This document shows, in pieces, positions 1-5,490 of a DNA stretch of 10,312 nucleotides; position 1 is the stretch's first letter; each line of letters opens with the position of its first letter. Source of the DNA: Strigomonas culicis (lineage: Eukaryota > Euglenozoa > Kinetoplastea > Trypanosomatida > Trypanosomatidae); contig AUXH01000659.1 in NCBI GenBank assembly GCA_000482145.1, positions 1 to 10,312 on the forward strand. The letters run 5' to 3'. Both the position numbers and the translations under genes were made by a program. A model generated the notes under the pieces. That model saw only the letters and a program-made list of their open reading frames with translations, ran no database searches and was not told the DNA's origin.

Positions 1-91
1 TAAATATAAATAACATCAATCAGTAATAACAAATAACAATAACCAACCAACCAGATCGACCCCCCCCCCGCCCCATTTCCACCAAAAGTCA

Positions 92-274
92 TTAAGAAGC
101 ACCGAGGGCCGCGGGCACGCCATTGCATAGCATGGCACAGCCGCTCGGCGCCCCGCCACCCCTGAGCACCCCCCCCCCATCCTCCCTCGGTGAAGAGGCA
201 CCGTGGGGTGACCACGCCACCACGGCCTCATACCGCCAAGAGCAAAGGGAAGGAAGGCAGCCCTTCGTCCTCAT
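92..274 (-). CDS. Doubtful small ORF (60 aa) behind a splice-acceptor-like signal
   Basis: Minus-strand ORF from an ATG at 272-274 to TAA at 92-94. In its favour, a polypyrimidine tract (about 289-322) and the first AG after it (281-282) would put the mRNA start 6 bases before this ATG, and the ORF fills the only GC-rich island in the spacer. Against it, third positions are not strongly GC-biased like the real genes here, there is no domain or membrane segment, and the translation is rich in Gly, Ser and Pro as expected from a random GC-rich frame. An overlapping 71-codon frame (16-231) exists as well. It may be a relic, a species-specific small protein, or chance. I do not recognise it. Confidence 0.2.
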   Translation of the reverse strand: MRTKGCLPSLCSWRYEAVVAWSPHGASSPREDGGGVLRGGGAPSGCAMLCNGVPAALGAS

Positions 275-280
275 TGGATC

Positions 281-322
281 CTTGGTAAAACAAAATGAAG
301 AAAGCAGAGGAGAGAAAAAAAA
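281..322 (-). promoter_or_regulatory. Possible trans-splice acceptor downstream of the RING gene
   Basis: Minus-strand pyrimidine-rich run at about 289-322, including a T8 run, followed by CCAAG with AG at 282-281. This would be the acceptor of the next transcript in the cistron and, because polyadenylation is coupled to the next acceptor, would place the poly(A) site of the RING mRNA somewhat upstream (higher coordinates). Predicted from pattern only. Confidence 0.35.
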
Positions 323-502
323 GGGTCAGCACAGCAGAGAAGCCACAAAGGAAAACAGAGGCGGCTGGGCATCACACGGGTCCACAGGCAACCAAAAATA
401 AAGAACAAGTAGTGAGATCCATGATCGGGAAAGAAAGGAAAGAAAACGCAATGAAAAATAATGACTAACAGAAGCGGCGTCACACAGCGCGGCGGCGGTG
501 GC

Positions 503-976
503 TCACATGTACACGCGCCGCACGCACCCGGGCAAGCGGCACATCGGGCACGGCAGGCGGATCGGCGAGTTGTACGCCGTGCTCTCATGCACGGCCATCT
601 CCACCATGCAGCGCTCGCACACGCACACGTGGCCGCAGCTGTCGAACATGATGGTGCTCGGCCGGTCGTGGCAGACGATGCAGGGGTGGTCCGTGTCCCC
701 AGCGAGAGGGTCCTCCGGCCGCAGCGTCGCCTCCGTGTTGCGCCGGACAAGCTCGCGCGTGAAGAGCAGCCCGACGCGGCCGTCGGAGGCGTTTTGGCTG
801 CGGGTGGGGCCCTTCTCCTCCTCCTTGCTATCCGAGAGGAGCCACGCAGCGCCAGCGACGAGGAGGCCGCCCATAATCATGGAAAACAACGTGTTGCCGA
901 ACGAAGGGTGGTGGTCGTCCTCGCGACGGTCGCCACCACGTCCGCCACGTCCATGGGGTGGGGGCGGGGCCTGCAT
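503..976 (-). CDS. Membrane-anchored RING-finger protein (probable E3 ubiquitin ligase), intact copy
   Basis: 157 residues. N-terminal 1-28 is Pro, Gly, Arg, Asp and His rich. Residues about 30-47 form one hydrophobic segment, followed by an acidic/basic KEEEK stretch. A C3HC4 RING occupies 99-146 with ligands C99, C102, C114, H116, C120, C123, C143 and C146. The C-x-H-x3-C-x2-C spacing matches RINGs of the IAP and MUL1/MAPL type rather than the commoner x2 form. Only 11 residues follow the last Cys, with a Tyr at the next-to-last position, as in IAP RINGs whose tail helps dimerisation. The likely role, inferred, is transfer of ubiquitin from an E2 at an organelle membrane facing the cytosol. 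The ATG at 974-976 is the first after the best acceptor (1085-1086); the open frame extends to a GTG at 1001-1003, not used as a start in eukaryotes. It is the tandem partner of the broken copy at 1656-2178. Confidence 0.85.
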   Translation of the reverse strand: MQAPPPPHGRGGRGGDRREDDHHPSFGNTLFSMIMGGLLVAGAAWLLSDSKEEEKGPTRSQNASDGRVGLLFTRELVRRNTEATLRPEDPLAGDTDHPCIVCHDRPSTIMFDSCGHVCVCERCMVEMAVHESTAYNSPIRLPCPMCRLPGCVRRVYM

Positions 977-1084
977 AGTGAAACGGGCGGTGAGGTACAG
1001 CACGTTATTGTGCGCAACGTTGAGCTGTTCTGCACTTGTGGGAGTGGTGGTGGTTGGCGCTGCTGTGGATTGTGGTCTTGAATG

Positions 1085-1170
1085 CTACGGACAGAAGCGA
1101 AAAGTGTAGTAAAACAAAACAGCAAAAAGTAAGAATAAAAAACTACGAAAATAAGACTGAAGGGAGAGAA
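1085..1170 (-). promoter_or_regulatory. Predicted trans-splice acceptor region of the intact RING gene
   Basis: Coding-strand pyrimidine-rich sequence from about 1170 down to 1087 with three candidate AG sites, at 1158-1157, 1144-1143 and 1086-1085. No AG lies between the last two, so the 1085 site has the longest uninterrupted tract. It gives a 5' UTR of 108 bases with no upstream ATG, so the first ATG is the one at 976. The equivalent position in the broken copy reads GG instead of AG. Confidence 0.5.
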
Positions 1171-1356
1171 AAGAGTACACTTCATGGCCAGTTCGCGTGT
1201 AGAACACACCGGCACACGTAAGCGACGGAGTGCAATCCAAAGAGAGCCATATACTGCTTTCATTATGTTACCGCAAATAATCTGATGTATAAATATATAT
1301 AATGTACTTCATCTGATGGAAGAGAGAGAGGTGTCCCGGCTCAAAAAGTCTAAATA

Positions 1357-1374
1357 TCTCTATCGCGATAGAGA
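1357..1374. repeat. Perfect 18-bp palindrome
   Basis: TCTCTATCGCGATAGAGA is its own reverse complement over all 18 bases. The symmetry stops at both outer neighbours (A at 1356, C at 1375). It lies in the spacer downstream of the broken RING copy. As RNA it could only fold with a strained tip, so a DNA-level dyad (protein site) or intermolecular pairing is as likely as a hairpin. Function unknown. Confidence 0.9.
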
Positions 1375-1465
1375 CGAAGGGTGTGGAGGATGGTCTTTTT
1401 TGCTCCTCTAAAGAAAACGAAAACACTTTCATGGGAATAGAGAAGAGGAGGACCGAGAGACAGAA

Positions 1466-1489
1466 GACGAACGAATCGTTCGCTTCGTC
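1466..1489. repeat. Imperfect inverted repeat / hairpin
   Basis: GACGAACGAA at 1466-1475 pairs with TTCG at 1479-1482 and TTCGTC at 1484-1489. This gives ten base pairs with a single bulged C at 1483 and a three-base loop (1476-1478). In the minus-strand transcript it would sit in the 3' UTR of the broken RING copy, about 90 bases upstream (in transcript order) of the 18-bp palindrome. A stem-loop is possible, but no known element is recognised. Confidence 0.75.
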
Positions 1490-1655
1490 CACCGCACTCT
1501 TCATCTCCTCTGGCAATTCCAGTATTCTCGCAGACTCTGAAAAGGAAAAGCAAATAGAATGAATGAAACAAAAAAGAAAGACAGAAAAGGGGGAAAGGGA
1601 AAAAAAAAGGACGCTGACGGACCGAAGCGACGTCACACGGCGGGGCGGCGGTGGC

Positions 1656-2178
1656 TCACATGTACACGCGCCGCACGCACCCTGGCCAGCGGCACATCGG
1701 GCACGGCAGGCGGATCGGCGTGTTGTACGCTGTGCTCTCATGCACGGCCATCTCCACCATGAAGCGCTCGCACACGCACACGTGGCCGCAGTTGTCGAAC
1801 ATCATGGTGCTCGGCCGGTCGTGGCAGACGACGCAGGGGTGGTCCGTGTCCCCAGCATCGCCTCCATGTTGCGCTGGACACGCTCGCGCGTGAACAGCAG
1901 TCCCCCGCGCGGTCGTCGGCGCGCTCTGGGCTTCAAGAGGATTCCTTCTTCTTCTCCTTACCTGCAAAATACAGACAACACCCAATGACAACGGTGAGAA
2001 CGACGCCCACTCCTACACCTACCGCTGACAATTCGCCGTTAGATAGGCTAGATGTCGACTTCCCCACTTTGCTGTATGTAGTTACGGTTTTCTTCTTATC
2101 ACCAGGGGGTAACGGTAGGGCTGGAGTTGCGACTGGGGCAGCGATTCCCAATCCCTCAGTGAGTAACAGTGCGTTCAT
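1656..2178 (-). pseudogene. RING-finger gene, broken tandem copy
   Basis: Paralogue of the RING gene at 503-976. The upstream part (ATG at 2176-2178) encodes 81 residues: a Thr/Ser/Lys linker and a transmembrane segment at about 51-72 with a KEKKK tail, ending at TGA (1933-1935). A gapless comparison puts that stop opposite a CGC Arg codon of the intact copy. Homology then continues in other frames: two extra bases in the C run at 1902-1906 (plus strand), then a 22-base loss at 1856/1857, neither restoring frame. The RING part (1656-about 1857) has no upstream ATG in its own frame; the first Met lies inside the RING. By eye it differs from the intact copy at 8 of about 200 bases, 6 changing the residue, including the sixth zinc ligand, Cys to Phe (1761-1763). 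A sequencing error could explain one frameshift but not all lesions. Confidence 0.85.
1933..2178 (-). CDS. Residual 81-aa single-pass membrane ORF of the broken RING copy
   Basis: This is the 5' part of the broken gene that could still be translated, from the first ATG behind an acceptor-like AG (2268-2269) to TGA at 1933-1935. Residues 1-50 are Ala/Pro/Thr/Ser rich with a KKK cluster at 28-30. Residues 51-72 are a clean hydrophobic segment, and 74-81 are a basic tail followed by Glu-Ser-Ser. The N-terminal half shares layout, but little sequence, with the intact RING protein. It may yield a short membrane peptide or nothing. An in-frame ATG further out (2329-2331) would add the CA-repeat-encoded Thr-His run and lies before the acceptor, so it is unlikely to be used. 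Confidence 0.35.
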   Translation of the reverse strand: MNALLLTEGLGIAAPVATPALPLPPGDKKKTVTTYSKVGKSTSSLSNGELSAVGVGVGVVLTVVIGCCLYFAGKEKKKESS

Positions 2179-2243
2179 GTTTGCTATGACGAATCCCTCT
2201 GAAGTTGTGATTCTTTCGACTTTGAATGCCACGGACAGAAAAA

Positions 2244-2267
2244 GTGTGTGTGTGTGTGTGTGTGTGT
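2244..2267. repeat. (GT)12 microsatellite
   Basis: Twelve GT units on the plus strand, read as (AC)n in the minus-strand transcript. It sits directly after the predicted acceptor AG (2268-2269) of the broken RING copy, so it would be the first part of that mRNA's 5' UTR. The intact copy lacks it at the matching place. Confidence 0.95.
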
Positions 2268-2292
2268 CTGTGAGAGAGGAGAGAAGATGGAA
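2268..2292 (-). promoter_or_regulatory. Predicted trans-splice acceptor of the broken RING copy
   Basis: Coding-strand run of C and T at about 2271-2292, ending in CACAG with AG at 2269-2268. It would give a 5' UTR of about 89 bases with no upstream ATG. The copy therefore probably still makes a spliced, polyadenylated transcript despite its broken frame. Confidence 0.45.
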
Positions 2293-2361
2293 GACATACA
2301 TGTGAACAACGTAGAAAGCAGATTTTGCCATTCATGACATGGTGGTGCTCACTTGCAAAAA

Positions 2362-2380
2362 GGGAAACCGATCCTTTCCC
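2362..2380. repeat. Short inverted repeat in the Dus3 3' flank
   Basis: GGGAAA (2362-2367) and TTTCCC (2375-2380) can form a 6-bp stem with a 7-base loop. It lies within the short spacer after the Dus3 gene. A stem of this size is common by chance; no function is claimed. Confidence 0.5.
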
Positions 2381-2450
2381 AGACAGAATGGCCAGCCCAT
2401 CGTGACTGTGCTGGCAGACTATGTATGACGTATTACGTGATGCTTTAAAC

Positions 2451-2464
2451 GCGGCCGCGGCCGC
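2451..2464. repeat. 14-bp GC palindrome just after the Dus3 stop
   Basis: GCGGCCGCGGCCGC is perfectly self-complementary and lies 13 bases downstream of the Dus3 stop codon in transcript order. It contains two overlapping GCGGCCGC octamers. It is probably a by-product of GC-rich sequence, but it contrasts with the AT-rich spacer on its other side. Confidence 0.85.
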
Positions 2465-2477
2465 CACCGGTACCCCG

Positions 2478-4028
2478 CTAGCCCTCCACCGGCGCCTCCT
2501 CGCCCGTCGTGCTGGCGTAGCAGTTGCTCTTGTGCTTGGGCGTGAAGCGGAACTTCTCCTCCACGGGCCCCAGCAGCATCTCGCTGAGGCGCAGCCAGTC
2601 CGCGACGCTGTCGCTCGCCATGAGCGTCTCCAGGTCGTCGCGGCCCTCGTAGTAGGGCGGCCGATCGTTCATGCGCTGCGGCAGGCGCTCGAGCAGCCCG
2701 ACGGGCACGTAGCGGTGGAGAAAGGAGAGCCACTCGCAGAGGAAGCGGCGCGTCGTCATGACGCCGCGCTCGTCGGCGCCCCAGTGGGCGAGGCCGTGCC
2801 GACAGAAGTCCTTCAGGATCTCCAGCCGCTCCGTGCTGCTCATGTCGCGCGTCTGCCCCGACTTGATCTCCTCGAAGATCCACGGCTTGATGAGCGCGCC
2901 GCGGCCGACCATGAAGGACGTGATGCCGGGCCGCGCCGCGCGGTGGGCGGCCACGTCCTCCCAGCCGAACACGTCGCCGTTGCCGATCACCGGCAGCGAC
3001 GTGAGGTCCGCGCACTGCGCCACGTAGTCCCAGTTCGCGGAGCGCGTATAGCGCTGCTTGCGCGAGCGGCCGTGCACGGTGACGGCGGCCGCGCCCCACT
3101 GCTCGTACTCACCAATGACGCGGTGCAGCGACGGGTGCTCCGCGTCGGGGCCGATGCGGCACTTGATCGACACCGGCGCCGCCTGGTGGCGCGCGAGGGC
3201 GCCGACCACCTCTTGCAGTCGCCCGCGCCGCTCCCACAGCCCGCAGCCGCAGCCCATCTTGACCAGCTTCTCCACCGGGCACCCGCAGTTGATGTCGAGG
3301 AAGTCGTACGAGAAGCCGGAGGCCGCGAGCGCCTGCGCGCACTGCGCCGCCTCCTCGCGCCGCGCGACGGCGAGCTGGATGCCAAACAGGTCCTCCGACT
3401 CGTGGCGCCGCAGCAGCGACCACTCGTTCTTCTGCATCCGGTTGAGGTTGTACGCAACGGCCATCTCACTCACCGTCACGTCCGCGCCGAGCGACTTGCA
3501 TACGCGGCGGAACGGCAGGTTGCCGACCGTCGTCAGCGGCGCCAGGATGAGCTTGTCCGTGAAGAGGCGCTTCGCCTTGTCGCGCTGCGCGGCGAGGTGC
3601 TCGCGCAGTCGCTCCTCCGTCGCCGTCGGCCGCTGCGTCTCGCGCGCCTCCGCGTCCTTCGTCGTCTCGTCCGCGGCCGGCGCCGGCGGCTCGTCGCGCG
3701 GCCGCTTGCCGTCGTCGCCGCGGAGGTCCGCCCGCGCCTGCCGCACCGTCGCCTTGATGCGCTGCAGCACCTCGCCGTGGAAGAAGTTGGTCTCTCCCTC
3801 CAGCGTCGGCCGCTGCGTGCCCTCCGTGTAGCCGCTGCGCTCGCGGTCCGCGCCCTTGTTCATGCCGCGCTCGCGCCCGTCCGTGTTCAGCGACACCTTG
3901 GGCGGCGCCGGGCGGCGGTAGGCCGCCTTCACTGGACACACCCCCTTCTCCTCCTCCGACTCTGCGACGGGCGCCGGGGCGGGCGCGGCCACCGCACTGG
4001 CGGCGGGTGCCTCGTCTTGTGCCGACAT
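2478..4028 (-). CDS. tRNA-dihydrouridine synthase, Dus3 type
   Basis: 516 residues. It reduces a uridine in tRNA (position 47 for yeast Dus3) to dihydrouridine with FMN and NADPH. Residues 1-150 are a low-complexity, charged, Ala/Pro-rich extension. The TIM-barrel domain starts at about 158 (KLILAPLTTVGNLPFRR) and holds the Dus signature at 245-262 (DINCGCP, catalytic Cys250). Further motifs are IKCRIG (288-293), the VHGRSRKQRY block (318-327), the phosphate-binding NGD (350-352) and GRG (375-377). A helical C-terminal domain follows. The spacing fits the Dus3 branch of eukaryotic Dus proteins. The family usually has CCCH zinc fingers near the N-terminus; here Cys31 is the only Cys before 177, so they are missing. 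Start: the ATG at 4026-4028 follows the last AG of a pyrimidine tract. The frame stays open to 4103, but those 25 hydrophobic residues are the translated tract and are not coding. Confidence 0.93.
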   Translation of the reverse strand: MSAQDEAPAASAVAAPAPAPVAESEEEKGVCPVKAAYRRPAPPKVSLNTDGRERGMNKGADRERSGYTEGTQRPTLEGETNFFHGEVLQRIKATVRQARADLRGDDGKRPRDEPPAPAADETTKDAEARETQRPTATEERLREHLAAQRDKAKRLFTDKLILAPLTTVGNLPFRRVCKSLGADVTVSEMAVAYNLNRMQKNEWSLLRRHESEDLFGIQLAVARREEAAQCAQALAASGFSYDFLDINCGCPVEKLVKMGCGCGLWERRGRLQEVVGALARHQAAPVSIKCRIGPDAEHPSLHRVIGEYEQWGAAAVTVHGRSRKQRYTRSANWDYVAQCADLTSLPVIGNGDVFGWEDVAAHRAARPGITSFMVGRGALIKPWIFEEIKSGQTRDMSSTERLEILKDFCRHGLAHWGADERGVMTTRRFLCEWLSFLHRYVPVGLLERLPQRMNDRPPYYEGRDDLETLMASDSVADWLRLSEMLLGPVEEKFRFTPKHKSNCYASTTGEEAPVEG

Positions 4029-4332
4029 CACCTTGATGAAAGGAAAGGGAAAAAAAAAGAGTAATACGCTAGGGAGTACAAGAGCTAGAAACAACAACAA
4101 CAATCGACACTAACAACAACAGAAGCAAACAAAAAAAAAAAAGAGGGGCTAATCGAGAAGAAGAGAACAAGGGAAAAGAACACTGTTTCGCAAAATCAAC
4201 AACACACACACACACATACATTTATATATACACTTTGGGATCCACTACCAGAGAAAAAAAAGGCTGACAGCTGAGACAGCGCGTGCATAACCTCCCCTCT
4301 AAAGGGCACCAGCACATCCACATCCCACGGAC
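4029..4332. other. Spacer between cytidine deaminase and Dus3 genes
   Basis: About 300 AT- and purine-rich bases on the plus strand: the 3' flank of cytidine deaminase and the 5' flank of Dus3 in transcript order. It contains a short CA run at 4202-4216, an A run at 4129-4141, CAA-type repeats at 4091-4120, and the Dus3 acceptor signals. No ORF or RNA gene is supported. Confidence 0.6.
4032..4061 (-). promoter_or_regulatory. Predicted trans-splice acceptor of the Dus3 gene
   Basis: Coding-strand tract of T and C at about 4039-4061, then CATCAAG with AG at 4033-4032. The mRNA would then have just three bases between spliced leader and ATG. An alternative AG further upstream (TTTCTAG, near 4066) follows a TTG-rich stretch and would give a 5' UTR of roughly 35 bases. 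Confidence 0.5.
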
Positions 4333-4890
4333 TCACGCGGGCGCCCCCCGCAGCGGCCCCAAATCCATCCCCACGTCAGCAGGTCCGAACTTCATGGGCA
4401 GCAGATCCGCCAGCGGCACGACAAGCGCCTGCTGCGCGTCGGCAGCGACCAGCACGACCTGGAACGAGTCGAAGTTGTCCGAGAGGTCCGCCACCTCCAC
4501 CAGCAGCTGCCGGCACAGGCCGCACGGGGGGCAGGTGCGGCCGCCGTCCGCCTCCGCGCCGCCCACCGCGCGGCCGTACACGGCGACCGCCAGCGCCGTC
4601 CGGCGCCCCTCCACGTTCGCCTTCACGATGGCGCAGCGCTCGGCGCAGCAGGACTGCAGCGTGCAGTTCTCGTAGTTGCACCCCACGGTGATGTCCAGCT
4701 GAGACGGCGCCGCGGCCGACGGCGGGTGCAGCAGCGCGGCGCCCACGCCGAAGGAAGAGTACGGGCAGTAGGCGTGGCGCTGCGCGGCGACGGCGGCCGC
4801 CGCGAGGCGCTGCAGCTCCGCGGGGAGGCGCACCACCGGCTGCAGCTGGCGCAGCGCCAGCTCCGTCGACCAGGCAAACCCACGCGACAT
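4333..4890 (-). CDS. Cytidine deaminase
   Basis: 185 residues. It hydrolyses cytidine and deoxycytidine to uridine and deoxyuridine plus ammonia in cytosolic pyrimidine salvage. The core is complete: the YCPYSSFGVGAALL strand-turn at 41-54; the substrate-binding N72-Y-E74-N; the zinc and proton-shuttle motif C82-A-E84; and the second zinc motif P122-C123-x-x-C126. The C-terminal LLPMKFGP (163-170) is also typical of the family. The three Cys ligands (no His) mark the small tetrameric class, usually about 130-150 residues. This one is longer through an insert at 56-65, another at about 108-117, and a short N-terminal extension. The ATG at 4888-4890 is chosen because the open frame upstream is only the translated CA repeat (Cys-Val repeats) with no further ATG. 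Its mRNA leader would contain that repeat. Confidence 0.95.
   Translation of the reverse strand: MSRGFAWSTELALRQLQPVVRLPAELQRLAAAAVAAQRHAYCPYSSFGVGAALLHPPSAAAPSQLDITVGCNYENCTLQSCCAERCAIVKANVEGRRTALAVAVYGRAVGGAEADGGRTCPPCGLCRQLLVEVADLSDNFDSFQVVLVAADAQQALVVPLADLLPMKFGPADVGMDLGPLRGAPA

Positions 4891-4894
<4 letters not shown>

Positions 4895-4926
<32 letters not shown>
4895..4926. repeat. (AC)16 microsatellite in the cytidine deaminase leader
   Basis: Sixteen AC units on the plus strand, (GT)n in the transcript, ending about 4 bases before the cytidine deaminase ATG. With the acceptor predicted at 4942-4943 the repeat makes up most of a 51-base 5' UTR. Length polymorphism between strains is likely. 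Confidence 0.95.
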
Positions 4927-4929
<3 letters not shown>

Positions 4930-4941
4930 GCAGCTAGTGAG

Positions 4942-5003
4942 CTATAAATAGAAAAGGAAAAGAGAGAAGGAACAAAGAAAGGAAGGGGGGAGAGAGAAGA
5001 GGT
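4942..5003 (-). promoter_or_regulatory. Predicted trans-splice acceptor of cytidine deaminase
   Basis: A strong coding-strand pyrimidine tract at about 4949-5003 (C and T almost without interruption) leads to TATTTATAG with AG at 4943-4942. This is one of the clearest acceptor signals in the window. A later AG (CACTAG, near 4935) is a possible secondary site. The 5' UTR has no upstream ATG. Confidence 0.65.
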
Positions 5004-5490
5004 CTTGAGCAAAGAAAAAGAAAAAACATATACGCACACAAGAAAAGAAAACAGCTCTACAATACACTCATGCTGAGCAAAACGGGGCACTTTTTTCGTG
5101 CTAACATCTACATTTTTTTTTTCTTAGGGTGACATCCGCAGTGCACACGAAACGGATAAAAGACGCAAAACGTTTGTGATATTGGCACCATCACGGTGAA
5201 CCATTCAACTATCATCTCCACTCTCAGTAAGCAATATTAGTGTTAAAAATGAGAGCCAACAAAAACAACATTATATAAATAAGAAACATATATCGAAGAA
5301 TACAAGGAAGACGCTTGACAGCAAAATGCAGAGAAATACGCAGCAACGCACACCGAAAAAAAAAGGGGGGGGTTAAAAAAAGAAAAAAAGTATATTGAAA
5401 ATACATATACAAGAAAAAAAAACTGTACAATGCAACGAAGTGAAAACAGTGTGAAGCTATCTGAGCACAAGGAACGCCAAAAGGTGGAAA

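Larger units (their letters stand above)
1..502. other. Spacer downstream of the intact RING gene
   Basis: On the coding (minus) strand this is the 3' flank of the RING gene and the lead-in to a gene beyond the window. It is two-part. Bases about 95-260 are GC-rich with C runs (61-69 and about 169-178). The rest is AT- or purine-rich. A purine tract at about 296-322 reads as polypyrimidine on the minus strand and is followed by an AG at 281-282, a plausible trans-splice acceptor. The only ORF placed to use it is the doubtful 60-codon ORF at 92-274. The first bases (1-60) are simple AT-rich sequence. No RNA gene or transposon was recognised. Confidence 0.6.
977..1655. other. Spacer between the two RING copies
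   Basis: On the minus strand this holds the 3' flank of the broken copy, then the 5' flank of the intact copy. Features: a perfect 18-bp palindrome at 1357-1374; a hairpin at 1466-1489; purine-rich tracts at 1559-1615 that are pyrimidine-rich on the coding strand; AT-rich sequence at 1262-1310; and the acceptor region at 1085-1170. Short homology to the 5' flank of the broken copy persists around 1078-1105, including the run around the acceptor. No ORF here is convincing. Confidence 0.6.

Noticed and set aside
1910..1950. Possible cis-intron in the broken RING copy (GGTAAGG donor, CCCAG acceptor 36 bases later)
   Set aside because: Removing 36 bases does not bring the membrane and RING frames together, and cis-introns are very rare in trypanosomatids.
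2421..4064. Long plus-strand ORF (547 codons) over the Dus3 gene
   Set aside because: It is a shadow of the GC-rich Dus3 gene in the opposite strand: Arg, Ala, Leu and Val rich with no domain, while the minus frame carries the full Dus motif set.
4029..4103. N-terminal hydrophobic extension of Dus3 that looks like a signal peptide
   Set aside because: It is the translated pyrimidine-rich splice tract; the acceptor AG lies inside it, so it is not in the mRNA.
4891..4926. Cys-Val repeat N-terminus on cytidine deaminase
   Set aside because: It is the CA microsatellite read through without a stop and has no ATG; the first ATG is at 4888-4890.
5113..5132. Plus-strand acceptor-like T run plus TTAG, including one TTAGGG unit
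   Set aside because: No plus-strand gene follows, and a single TTAGGG is not a telomeric repeat tract.
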